Positions 1-12,200 of a DNA stretch of 64,000 nucleotides are shown here, in pieces. Positions within the stretch are counted from its first letter, which is position 1. Each line of letters begins with the position of its first letter. The notes below the pieces were generated by a model that ran no database searches, had not been told where the DNA came from, and was given only the letters and a program-made list of their open reading frames with translations. Source of the DNA: Symsagittifera roscoffensis (lineage: Eukaryota; Xenacoelomorpha; Acoela; Convolutidae); the NCBI RefSeq assembly GCF_963678635.1, contig NC_087065.1:35393807-35457806 (forward strand), written 5' to 3'. The translations under genes and the position numbers were made by a program.

Positions 1-13
1 TTGTTTTCCGTCG
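1..13 (+). other. 3' end of an upstream (5' UTR) exon with splice donor
   Basis: A consensus donor GTAAGTA follows position 13, and a good acceptor (T-rich tract then CAG) lies at 257-259, just before the first coding exon of the NDUFC2-like gene. An in-frame TAA sits at 262-264, directly before the ATG at 265, so this upstream exon would be untranslated. The start of the exon is outside the window. Confidence 0.4.
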
Positions 14-264
14 GTAAGTACTTCCGGGCGAATGTTATATATATGCCTCCGTTTAGGAATTGTGCCTTCCTCTATGTATATTCCAAAGAGTTGTTGACTA
101 CGCTATTTGATGAAGGAAGAGGGATGTCTATTCGGTTATGTAAGTAAACCTGAAAATTCAAGCCCAAGTTCAATCTCAAATTGCAATTTTGTACATGGAT
201 GGAAAGATAGAAGCCGGTGTTTTTCTCAGAAATGGCTCAAAACTCATTTTTAATTTCAGACTAA

Positions 265-3200
265 ATGAAATTTTTGCCGAACCTATTGGGCTTTCTCGAG
301 CCCCTGGGCTACCGGTCACCCGAAAAAGAAGGAGACTTCAATTTACTTCAAGACATACAAACACGTACCCTTACATATGCTTCGCTTCCGGCAGCGCTTG
401 CATTGCACTATTCCGCGAACTACTGGTTTTCAAGAAATCCCAACATGTACCACAAAAGCTATATATTGATGGGTTTGTTCTATGAAATACTGAAATTATA
501 GCATTGTAGTAGTTCTCTTTTTAGTAGAATACTCATTTCCGTGCAAAGGAAGAAAAAACATACGAAGTAAAATTTATTGCATCTATATCTGTCAATCTAA
601 GAGTTTTCACAAAACTTGAAATTATCATCTCTGTAGTGAGACTCTCTCAGGGTACTCTCAGGAGTTGCGAATTTTGCCGCCAAACATGACTGCTCAAATC
701 TGTGTAGTTTTGGAGATATGACGTTTTTTTATGATTTTCTCTGAAAATTTCAAAAAAAAGTTAAATGTTAAAAATTCCAAAAGTTTGAAAATCTCAATCC
801 TACTATTGGAATTTGTGAGGGTACTCTCAGCGGGTTTCGAATCTTTCCTCTGAATATGAATGCTCAATTTCTTGTAGTTTTCGAGATATGACATTTTTTT
901 AGGTTTTTTTTTCAAAATTTTTCAGAAAATTAGGTATAAAAATTTTCACAAAACTTGAAATTATCATCTTTGTAGTGAGACTCTGTCAGGGTACTCTCAG
1001 GAGTTGCGAGTTTTTGCCGCCAATTGTGACTGCTCAAATCTGTGTAGTTTTCGAGATATGACGTTTTTTATGATTTTCTTCGAAATTTTTTAAAAAAGTT
1101 AACTGTTAAAAAATTCCAAAAGTTTGAAGATCTCAATCCTATTGTTGGAATCTGTGAGGGTACTCTCAGCGGGTTTCGAATCTTGCCTCTGAATATGAAT
1201 GCTCAATTTTTTGTAGTTTTCGAGATGCGAAATTTTTTGCTTCCCAATTTGATGGCTGAAATCATTGTAGTTTTCCAGATACGACGTTTTTTGTGATTTT
1301 TTCAAAAAAAAAATTCAGGAAAATTAAATAATTTTTTTTTTCAAAGTGTGAATTTCGTAACCTGTATTAGGGGGGCTGTAACAGAGTAATCTCAGGAGTT
1401 GCAATTTTGGCCTCCTATTAAAATGCCCAAATCATTTTTGCTTAGGAGATACGACGATTTTTGTGATTTTTTTTGGAAATTTTCAGAAAACTCCAATTAC
1501 CAAAAAAAATCGTTAAAGTGAAATTCCCAGTCCTGTAGTTGTGTACTTTTGCTTGGTATTTGATTGCGAATATTGCTTGGTAGTTTTTGAGATGTGAATA
1601 CTTTTTCTCCAGAAAACTGAAGGTGAATGTTCTCAAAATTTGAATTTCCCAACGTTGTAGTTGGGTACTATAAGAATACTCTCAGGAGTTGAAAATCTTG
1701 CGTCCAAATGCGACTGCTCAATTGCTTTCAGTTTCCCAGATGTGACGTTTCTTAGTTCGTTTTAAGTTTTTCGAAGACTTTATATAAAAGTTTTATGGTT
1801 CTTCAAAATGTGTATAAAAAACTTGAATAAAAAACTTTGCAAAATTTGTAATTACGAACCCTGTAACTGAATGCTGTCAATGTACACTCAAAGAATAGTT
1901 TTTTGAGCTGTTGAAAATTTGAAGCACCGGAGGTGCGGTATATGCTAGTTGTATTTAGGATATGTTGTATTATTTTCAAAAAACTAAGATCTTGAAAACT
2001 CCACAGAAGAGAAATTCTGAACTTCATTTCGGGGTGCCCTCAAGGTACTCCTAAGAGGTTCTTATCTGGCTTTCAAATTTGAATTCGGTTGCTCAAGACC
2101 TTTTACTCTGGGATGATCTCATGGTAGCAGTTGCAGATACGGCTTACTAGGTTTCATTGCGGAAATTGTTGTGTTTTTCGAGATATGATGGTTTCCGCAG
2201 AGGCTAGCTAGCCAACAGAGGGTAGGACTCAATACGAAATTTAGAGCCGGTCATCGCCGCCAAGCGCGATCACCGGCTCAACGCATTTTACTTATCGAGA
2301 CATGGCGTCTTTATGAGTTTTCGAAACTTCCAAAAAACAAATTTCAAAAGTTTCTCAAAATTGGAGTATGTTGACCTTTGGGATGATCTCATGGTAGCAG
2401 TTGCAAATACGGCTTTCATTGCGCAAATAGTTGTATTTCGAGATGTGATGTTTTTTTTGCGTGAGTTGAACAATTTTGCAAGAGTTATTTTGAAAACTGC
2501 GGTTAGCGTAACTAAACAAAACTAAAGATGTTACCAAATGTCAAACCCTAGTCTCTGCTAGATATGCTAGTTTTTTCATCATCAGTGAATTGTTTAATGT
2601 TATCGAGCAAATTTTTATATTTTGATATGATCACAAAATTAGAGAATATGTCATCTAATAAATGAAACTCCGTATCTTCCTTCTCGTAATCAGGACAGTC
2701 AGGTGACTCTATCTTCCCCATTCTGTGTTGCGAAGCAAAGCAGTGACAAAGCAGCTGATCTTTTATCAACTTTGACAGTGTGCTGTCTTGTCAGTTTACT
2801 CAGTCCTACCGGTTCAACTTGTTATACTCTTTTTTAAAATCCGCGTCCTCCTTTTTCTTAGCTCTTCTAACAGTTGATTTAGCTGAACTGAGCGTAATTG
2901 GTAGCTCCGACTGCTAGCTTCTGCTTTAATTATGGCCTTGTTCATTTCCTTTTATCCCGCAGTGTGCTGGAAACCACATAGAAGTCACTGTCTTCAGTAA
3001 GTATAGCTGTCTCCAATTCTGGATTTAAGTGATTGACTCTTGACAAGTAAGTCCCCTCTTGAAGGCATTAGCAGATCCAGTACAAAGAAGTATAGGTTTC
3101 CAGCACAGTACTCCAAAGCAGTGTTTTGCTGTCATCTCAGCTTGAAAACGTGAACAGCATCTCCCAGACGGTGCTCGAATAACAGCACTCCACAACAAGG

Positions 3201-6200
3201 TAGTCTTACTAGACCCACAGCCTCTTATCTATCTGTTGTTCCTACAGACCGATCAGTTCAGATGCTGATGTCAAAGTCTTCGAGTGAGTTTTAAATCTCA
3301 ATCGCGTTCTGCTTCCTAGCATCGTCCGACAGACTCTTCGAACACTCTTCTGTGGCGTCCGTCAAAGGCTACTACCCATCTCAGCCAGCCATCGATCATT
3401 CGGCAATCTACCCGGCAGTCCAACCACCTTTTCAGTCAGTCATGCAGTCATTCATTATCGATCTAGCCATCAATTTTAATTTCGATCCGTCTCGGAGCCA
3501 TCGAATTGTCTATGATCGTTTCAAAGACCGGGAGTCAAACATCTGCCAGGACATTAACTTTTTCCAGCTTCAAATTTTCTTCTTTCTCAAAAATGATGCA
3601 AAAAAATGTTGAAATTTTGTTTCGCAAGTGGATTTTAATTTTAAGATTTCCCAGCGGAACAAAAATTTCAGCTTTTGATCCAGTTCTTTCACGTTTTGTT
3701 GGGGAATGCTTCCTCATTCTTCCGAGTACTGAAAGTATTCGATGCAAAATCAGGTACCACAAATGGCCAATGTATTGGGTCGATTGATAAATAAAAAAGC
3801 TATTTCAATGGTTTAGCGTGTATTGCAATGGTTAAGGTTTTATTTTCGATTTTCCAGTTTAAATTCAGCGTTTATTTCATCAAGTTTGAAATTAGCAACC
3901 CAATAGTAGGACATTGTCAGAGTTTTCCCAGGTTTTGCGATTCTGGCCTCCATAGATGAATAAACCAAATCCTTTTAGTTTACGAGATAAGCAATTTTCG
4001 AGATTTTTCAAAATTTTCTAGAAAATTTAATTTTGAAAACTTCTCAATTTTTGAAATTTTCACCCTGTAGCTGGGTGCTTTCGGGTTACTCTCAGGGGTT
4101 GCGAATCTTGCCTCAACTCTCACTGCTCAAATCCTTGTAGTTTTCGAGATATGACGTTTTTTTTTTTTTTTCAAAGAATTTTCAAAAACTTAGATATAAG
4201 AGTTTTCACATAACTTGAAATTATCATCTCTGTAGTGAGACTCTCTCAGGGTACTCTCAGGTGTTGCGAATTTTGCTATTTGGCGGCAAAATTCGCTACT
4301 CCTGAGAGTACCCTGAGAGAGTCTCACTACAGAGATGATAATTTCAAGTTTTGTGAAAACTCTTATATCTGAGTTTTTGAAAATTCTTTGAAAAAAAAAA
4401 AAAAAAACGTCATATCTCGAAAACTACAAGGATTTGAGCAGTGAGAGTTGAGGCAAGATTCGCAACCCCTGAGAGTAACCCGAAAGCACCCAGCTACAGG
4501 GTGAAAATTTCAAAAATTGAGAAGTTTTCAAAATTAAGTTTTCTAGAAAATTTTGAAAAATCTCGAAAATTGCTTATCTCGTAAACTAAAAGGATTTGGT
4601 TTATTCATCTATGGAGGCCAGAATCGCAAAACCTGGGAAAACTCTGAAAATGTCCTTCTATTGGGTTGCTAATTTCAAACTTGATGAAATAAACGCTGAA
4701 TTTAAATCTGCGTAGTTTTCGAGATATGACGTTTTTTATGATTTTCTCCTGATAAATAAAAAAGCTATTTCCGCTGTAATTGAAATAACATAAAGAAATT
4801 TCGGTTTCGATAGAAGCGGATTTGAAGTTTTGATTTTCAGTCTAATTTCAATGAGCGAGTACGTCTTTATCTTTGAAATCGGGTTTTAGTCTTTTTTTCC
4901 CGTAAACAACTTTATCCACAGGACTCGTCTGCTGGACTCATCCCTGCATTGTTTCATTGTATTCAAATTTCTTAACTTTCACGGTCAACTTAGCTTAGAG
5001 GTAACGAATATGCTGGGGACGCCACAGGTCTTGGGTTCGAATCTGACCAGGGCTGTTTTTTTTTCAAACGAGAAACATTCCGTTTCAAATAAAATTCTCG
5101 GCAAATTTTTTCTCTGCTTCCTTATCTGTTGTCGGCTTAGTTGTCACATCTCGAAATTGTTTTTTTTTCTGCGCGATTTTTTATGCTGTTTTTTGGGGTT
5201 GGTTTACGCCTATAAATTGTAATTTTACTTACTTTGACTTCGTTTTCCCTTCCTGGTTTTTTTTGTTTCGCTAAAAAAATTCCTCGGCCCAATATATTTC
5301 GGCTTATTTTTCATCGTCGTAATGACCTAATTTTGAGCCGTTTCAAGATGAACTCAATTTTAGCTCTCTACTCCGCCTTTTTCAAGTTGGTTGTATGTTT
5401 ACCAATTTATTTTTTGAAATTTCATTTTTTTTTTCGTTTTGGAAACTTTTTTCATTTTTTGCAAAAGGTTTATTTCTCAAACTTCTGATTTTCAAAAAAT
5501 CATTATCAATTGAAAGACCGCTTACTCGCCTGTGTGCCTGCTTTCCCCTCTCGAGTTTTTTTTACCTGGCCTCTCTGTCTACAGCTTTCGAAGAAGTGTG
5601 GTGGATTATTTGACCCATATTTTTGAGTTCTTTTGTTTTCTCGAAAACTACCTGTCAAATAAGAGTTTTTGGTTTCAATGAAAAGAACTCTTTTGAAAAT
5701 CCCCGGCAGAAGTGGCTACGCCCAATTTTTTTCTGCACCTAATTTGAATTTCCCAACGTTGTAGTTGGGTACTATAAGAATACTCTCAGGAGTTGAAAAT
5801 CTTGCGTCCAAATGCGACTGCTCAATTGCTTTCAGTTTCCCAGATGTGACGTTTCTTAGTTCGTTTTAAGTTTTTCGAAGACTTTATATAAAAGTTTTAT
5901 GGTTCTTCAAAATGTGTATAAAAAACTTGAATAAAAAACTTTGCAAAATTTGTAATTACGAACCCTGTAACTGAATGCTGTCAATGTACACTCAAAGAAT
6001 AGTTTTTTGAGCTGTTGAAAATTTGAAGCACCGGAGGTGCGGTATATGCTAGTTGTATTTAGGATATGTTGTATTATTTTCAAAAAACTAAGATCTTGAA
6101 AACTCCACAGAAGAGAAATTCTGAACTTCATTTCGGGGTGCCCTCAAGGTACTCCTAAGAGGTTCTTATCTGGCTTTCAAATTTGAATTCGGTTGCTCAA

Positions 6201-9200
6201 GACCTTTTACTCTGGGATGATCTCATGGTAGCAGTTGCAGATACGGCTTACTAGGTTTCATTGCGGAAATTGTTGTGTTTTTCGAGATATGATGGTTTCC
6301 GCAGAGGCTAGCTAGCCAACAGAGGGTAGGACTCAATACGAAATTTAGAGCCGGTCATCGCCGCCAAGCGCGATCACCGGCTCAACGCATTTTACTTATC
6401 GAGACATGGCGTCTTTATGAGTTTTCGAAACTTCCAAAAAACAAATTTCAAAAGTTTCTCAAAATTGGAGTATGTTGACCTTTGGGATGATCTCATGGTA
6501 GCAGTTGCAAATACGGCTTTCATTGCGCAAATAGTTGTATTTCGAGATGTGATGTTTTTTTTGCGTGAGTTGAACAATTTTGCAAGAGTTATTTTGAAAA
6601 CTGCGGTTAGCGTAACTAAACAAAACTAAAGATGTTACCAAATGTCAAACCCTAGTCTCTGCTAGATATGCTAGTTTTTTCATCATCAGTGAATTGTTTA
6701 ATGTTATCGAGCAAATTTTTATATTTTGATATGATCACAAAATTAGAGAATATGTCATCTAATAAATGAAACTCCGTATCTTCCTTCTCGTAATCAGGAC
6801 AGTCAGGTGACTCTATCTTCCCCATTCTGTGTTGCGAAGCAAAGCAGTGACAAAGCAGCTGATCTTTTATCAACTTTGACAGTGTGCTGTCTTGTCAGTT
6901 TACTCAGTCCTACCGGTTCAACTTGTTATACTCTTTTTTAAAATCCGCGTCCTCCTTTTTCTTAGCTCTTCTAACAGTTGATTTAGCTGAACTGAGCGTA
7001 ATTGGTAGCTCCGACTGCTAGCTTCTGCTTTAATTATGGCCTTGTTCATTTCCTTTTATCCCGCAGTGTGCTGGAAACCACATAGAAGTCACTGTCTTCA
7101 GTAAGTATAGCTGTCTCCAATTCTGGATTTAAGTGATTGACTCTTGACAAGTAAGTCCCCTCTTGAAGGCATTAGCAGATCCAGTACAAAGAAGTATAGG
7201 TTTCCAGCACAGTACTCCAAAGCAGTGTTTTGCTGTCATCTCAGCTTGAAAACGTGAACAGCATCTCCCAGACGGTGCTCGAATAACAGCACTCCACAAC
7301 AAGGTAGTCTTACTAGACCCACAGCCTCTTATCTATCTGTTGTTCCTACAGACCGATCAGTTCAGATGCTGATGTCAAAGTCTTCGAGTGAGTTTTAAAT
7401 CTCAATCGCGTTCTGCTTCCTAGCATCGTCCGACAGACTCTTCGAACACTCTTCTGTGGCGTCCGTCAAAGGCTACTACCCATCTCAGCCAGCCATCGAT
7501 CATTCGGCAATCTACCCGGCAGTCCAACCACCTTTTCAGTCAGTCATGCAGTCATTCATTATCGATCTAGCCATCAATTTTAATTTCGATCCGTCTCGGA
7601 GCCATCGAATTGTCTATGATCGTTTCAAAGACCGGGAGTCAAACATCTGCCAGGACATTAACTTTTTCCAGCTTCAAATTTTCTTCTTTCTCAAAAATGA
7701 TGCAAAAAAATGTTGAAATTTTGTTTCGCAAGTGGATTTTAATTTTAAGATTTCCCAGCGGAACAAAAATTTCAGCTTTTGATCCAGTTCTTTCACGTTT
7801 TGTTGGGGAATGCTTCCTCATTCTTCCGAGTACTGAAAGTATTCGATGCAAAATCAGGTACCACAAATGGCCAATGTATTGGGTCGATTGATAAATAAAA
7901 AAGCTATTTCAATGGTTTAGCGTGTATTGCAATGGTTAAGGTTTTATTTTCGATTTTCCAGTTTAAATTCAGCGTTTATTTCATCAAGTTTGAAATTAGC
8001 AACCCAATAGTAGGACATTGTCAGAGTTTTCCCAGGTTTTGCGATTCTGGCCTCCATAGATGAATAAACCAAATCCTTTTAGTTTACGAGATAAGCAATT
8101 TTCGAGATTTTTCAAAATTTTCTAGAAAATTTAATTTTGAAAACTTCTCAATTTTTGAAATTTTCACCCTGTAGCTGGGTGCTTTCGGGTTACTCTCAGG
8201 GGTTGCGAATCTTGCCTCAACTCTCACTGCTCAAATCCTTGTAGTTTTCGAGATATGACGTTTTTTTTTTTTTTTCAAAGAATTTTCAAAAACTTAGATA
8301 TAAGAGTTTTCACATAACTTGAAATTATCATCTCTGTAGTGAGACTCTCTCAGGGTACTCTCAGGTGTTGCGAATTTTGCTATTTGGCGGCAAAATTCGC
8401 TACTCCTGAGAGTACCCTGAGAGAGTCTCACTACAGAGATGATAATTTCAAGTTTTGTGAAAACTCTTATATCTGAGTTTTTGAAAATTCTTTGAAAAAA
8501 AAAAAAAAAAACGTCATATCTCGAAAACTACAAGGATTTGAGCAGTGAGAGTTGAGGCAAGATTCGCAACCCCTGAGAGTAACCCGAAAGCACCCAGCTA
8601 CAGGGTGAAAATTTCAAAAATTGAGAAGTTTTCAAAATTAAGTTTTCTAGAAAATTTTGAAAAATCTCGAAAATTGCTTATCTCGTAAACTAAAAGGATT
8701 TGGTTTATTCATCTATGGAGGCCAGAATCGCAAAACCTGGGAAAACTCTGAAAATGTCCTTCTATTGGGTTGCTAATTTCAAACTTGATGAAATAAACGC
8801 TGAATTTAAATCTGCGTAGTTTTCGAGATATGACGTTTTTTATGATTTTCTCCTGATAAATAAAAAAGCTATTTCCGCTGTAATTGAAATAACATAAAGA
8901 AATTTCGGTTTCGATAGAAGCGGATTTGAAGTTTTGATTTTCAGTCTAATTTCAATGAGCGAGTACGTCTTTATCTTTGAAATCGGGTTTTAGTCTTTTT
9001 TTCCCGTAAACAACTTTATCCACAGGACTCGTCTGCTGGACTCATCCCTGCATTGTTTCATTGTATTCAAATTTCTTAACTTTCACGGTCAACTTAGCTT
9101 AGAGGTAACGAATATGCTGGGGACGCCACAGGTCTTGGGTTCGAATCTGACCAGGGCTGTTTTTTTTTCAAACGAGAAACATTCCGTTTCAAATAAAATT

Positions 9201-12200
9201 CTCGGCAAATTTTTTCTCTGCTTCCTTATCTGTTGTCGGCTTAGTTGTCACATCTCGAAATTGTTTTTTTTTCTGCGCGATTTTTTATGCTGTTTTTTGG
9301 GGTTGGTTTACGCCTATAAATTGTAATTTTACTTACTTTGACTTCGTTTTCCCTTCCTGGTTTTTTTTGTTTCGCTAAAAAAATTCCTCGGCCCAATATA
9401 TTTCGGCTTATTTTTCATCGTCGTAATGACCTAATTTTGAGCCGTTTCAAGATGAACTCAATTTTAGCTCTCTACTCCGCCTTTTTCAAGTTGGTTGTAT
9501 GTTTACCAATTTATTTTTTGAAATTTCATTTTTTTTTTCGTTTTGGAAACTTTTTTCATTTTTTGCAAAAGGTTTATTTCTCAAACTTCTGATTTTCAAA
9601 AAATCATTATCAATTGAAAGACCGCTTACTCGCCTGTGTGCCTGCTTTCCCCTCTCGAGTTTTTTTTACCTGGCCTCTCTGTCTACAGCTTTCGAAGAAG
9701 TGTGGTGGATTATTTGACCCATATTTTTGAGTTCTTTTGTTTTCTCGAAAACTACCTGTCAAATAAGAGTTTTTGGTTTCAATGAAAAGAACTCTTTTGA
9801 AAATCCCCGGCAGAAGTGGCTACGCCCAATTTTTTTCTGCACCTAAATTATGGCCCTCGGAATAGTCAAATTTTTGATTTTAAGTGTTGTGTGAACTAAC
9901 TTCTCAAATCTGATATTGTGGGTCCAATGAGATAACGGGTAGTGGGTAGCGCCTCTGTGTTAGGCACACTAACAAAACGTTTCACACAAGAAGTTGTCGC
10001 CCTCTGAAGATTCGAATTTATGATTTTTTGATCGTTTCAAACTTTTTACCCTTGCCAAGCAAGGGCATTGTAACCGGGTACTAGACTTTTTTCACGTAAA
10101 CAATTTTGTCCACAGGACTCATCTGAACGTCTGGACTCATTTTTACCTTGTTTCCTAATGCGCTCAATTTTCTTAGCGTTCCTGGCCAATTTAGCTTGGA
10201 GGTAACAAATGGCCTGGGACGGCAAAGGTCCTCGGTTCGAGTCTGACCAGGAGCTGTTTTTTTTTTCAAACGGGAAATATTCAGTTTCAAAAAAAGTTGT
10301 CGGCCAGTTATTTGTCTGCTTATCTGATATCGGCTGAGCTGTCACATCTTGGAATATTTTTTTCTATGCTTATTTTTTAATGCTGTGATTAATGCCTACC
10401 TTATGATTTTACATAGCTTATTCGGCAAAAATCATTTCGACCTATTTTTTCATCGGTTTAGTGACCTAACTTGGGACGTTTCAAGATCAACACAATTGTA
10501 GCATTCGCCTCCGTACTTTTGGAGTTGACTATGTTTATCAATCTGTTTGTTGAAATTTCGTTTTTTTCGGAAAATTTTTTCTATTTTTCCAAAAAAACTA
10601 ATTTTTTTCAGAATTTTCTCTTGATTTTCAAAAAGAGGAATCAATTTAAAGACCGCTTTTTTTCTGTGTGCCTGCATACTCCCCTAGAATATTTTACTTG
10701 ACCCCTTGTCTACAGCCTTCGTGGAGGAATGTTGAACCCATATTTTTTCATTTTCTCGAAAACTACCGGTCTCAAATATAATTTTTTGGAGTCAATGGTT
10801 AGTATTGTTTGAAAGCTTCCCTGCATAAGTAGCTACGACCAAGTTTTTATGCAAATAAAGTTGTGGCCCCTCGGAATAGTCAAATTTTGACCGTTTTGTG
10901 GATATTTTCGACTGTTCTCGAAAACTTGCCTCTCAAATCTGATATTGTGAGTTCAATGAGATAACACGTAGTGGGGAGCTTCTCCTGTTTTGTTTGACAT
11001 CAACAAAAATTTACACAAGATGTTATCGCCCTCTGTTTTTGATTTTTTGACCGTTTTTTCTAAACTTTGAATATTTTCGAAAACTACTCTGCCATAGTTG
11101 AGATTTTGGGGTTCAGTTATCAAAAAGGGCTTCGGCAAGTTCATTTGTTTCTGCGAGTACGCTCAAGTTTTTTTACTCCAGAAGTTTTGGCCCTGGAAAA
11201 GTATAAATCTTGATTTTGTGACCGTTTTTTTTGGAAGTTTTTGGTTTTTCTGGAAAACGTCTCTCTCAAATCTGATATTGTGGCTTCAATGAGATAGCGA
11301 GTAGTGGGAAGCTTCGTTGCATTAGCTGAAACTAACAAAAAGTTTCACACAAGAAGTTATCATTCTCTGAAAAGTCAAATATTTGATATCTTTTCTGAAA
11401 CTTTTTGAATATTCTCGAAAACTACCTTGCCATACTTGAGATTTTAGGGTTCAATTATCAAAAAGGGCCTCGGCAAGTTAATTTGTTACTGCGACTACAC
11501 CCAAGTTTTTTTTACTCCAAAAGTTTTGGCCCTGGAAAACTATTAATCTTGATTTTGTGAATTTTTTGGAAGTTTTTGATGTTTCTCGAAAACTACTCTC
11601 TCAAATCTGATATTGTGGTTTCAATAAGATAACGAGTAGTGGGAAGCTTCTCTGCATTAGCTGAAACTAACAAAAAGCTTTACACAAGATGTTATCACCC
11701 TCTGAAAAGTCAAATCTTTGTTTTTTTGACCTTTTTCTTAAACTTTTTGATTCTTCTCGAAAACTACCCTGCCCTACCTGAGATTTTTGGTTCAATTCTC
11801 AGAACAGGTTTTGGGAAGTTCATTCGTTTATGCGACTACGTACAATTTTTTTGACTCCAAAAAGTAAAATTTTGCCCCTCCGAAAAGTAAACCTGATTTT
11901 GTGACCGTTTTTTCATGAGAAATTGCAGGTTGCGTTTTTCGTTTCTGAATAACGTTTCTGCATAATTTTTCCACACAAAAAAGCTATGATTTTTGGAATC
12001 GTCAAATTTTTTATTTGTTGATCGTGTTTTTTTACTCTCCTCGCTAACTACCAAATCTGATAATATAGGTTTAATCGAATGAACAGGTTGTTGAAAGCTT
12101 TTCTTCAAAATTACCCTTGCCCAGTTTGTTAAAAAAAGTAATGGACTTCAAACAAGTCAAAGACAGTTTTTTGGAAACTTATTGACTTCACGCGAAAGCT

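Larger units (their letters stand above)
1637..5740. repeat. 4,104-bp tandem duplication, copy A
   Basis: The segment recurs immediately downstream at a constant offset of 4,104 bases. Every stretch I compared was identical, including a 15-T homopolymer (4157-4171 against 8261-8275). The left edge is set by the first mismatch upstream of 1637 against 5741. The unit contains a decayed LINE RNase H, a large inverted repeat and a tRNA-like SINE element. Confidence 0.9.
5741..9844. repeat. 4,104-bp tandem duplication, copy B
   Basis: Direct head-to-tail copy of 1637-5740. Sequence similarity to copy A stops at 9845, where the flanking array (TTATGGCCCTCGG...) resumes as in the neighbouring 350-bp repeats. 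Identity down to homopolymer length means either a very recent duplication or an assembly duplication. Confidence 0.9.

Noticed and set aside
3352-3787. 86- and 93-aa ORFs (and duplicates at 7456-7891)
   Set aside because: Overlapping frames, no recognisable domain, inside a repeat unit with decayed LINE sequence. Not enough to call a gene.
9845-12110. CRISPR-like array because of regular repeats
   Set aside because: Units are ~350 bp, diverged, without unique spacers, and the DNA is animal nuclear.
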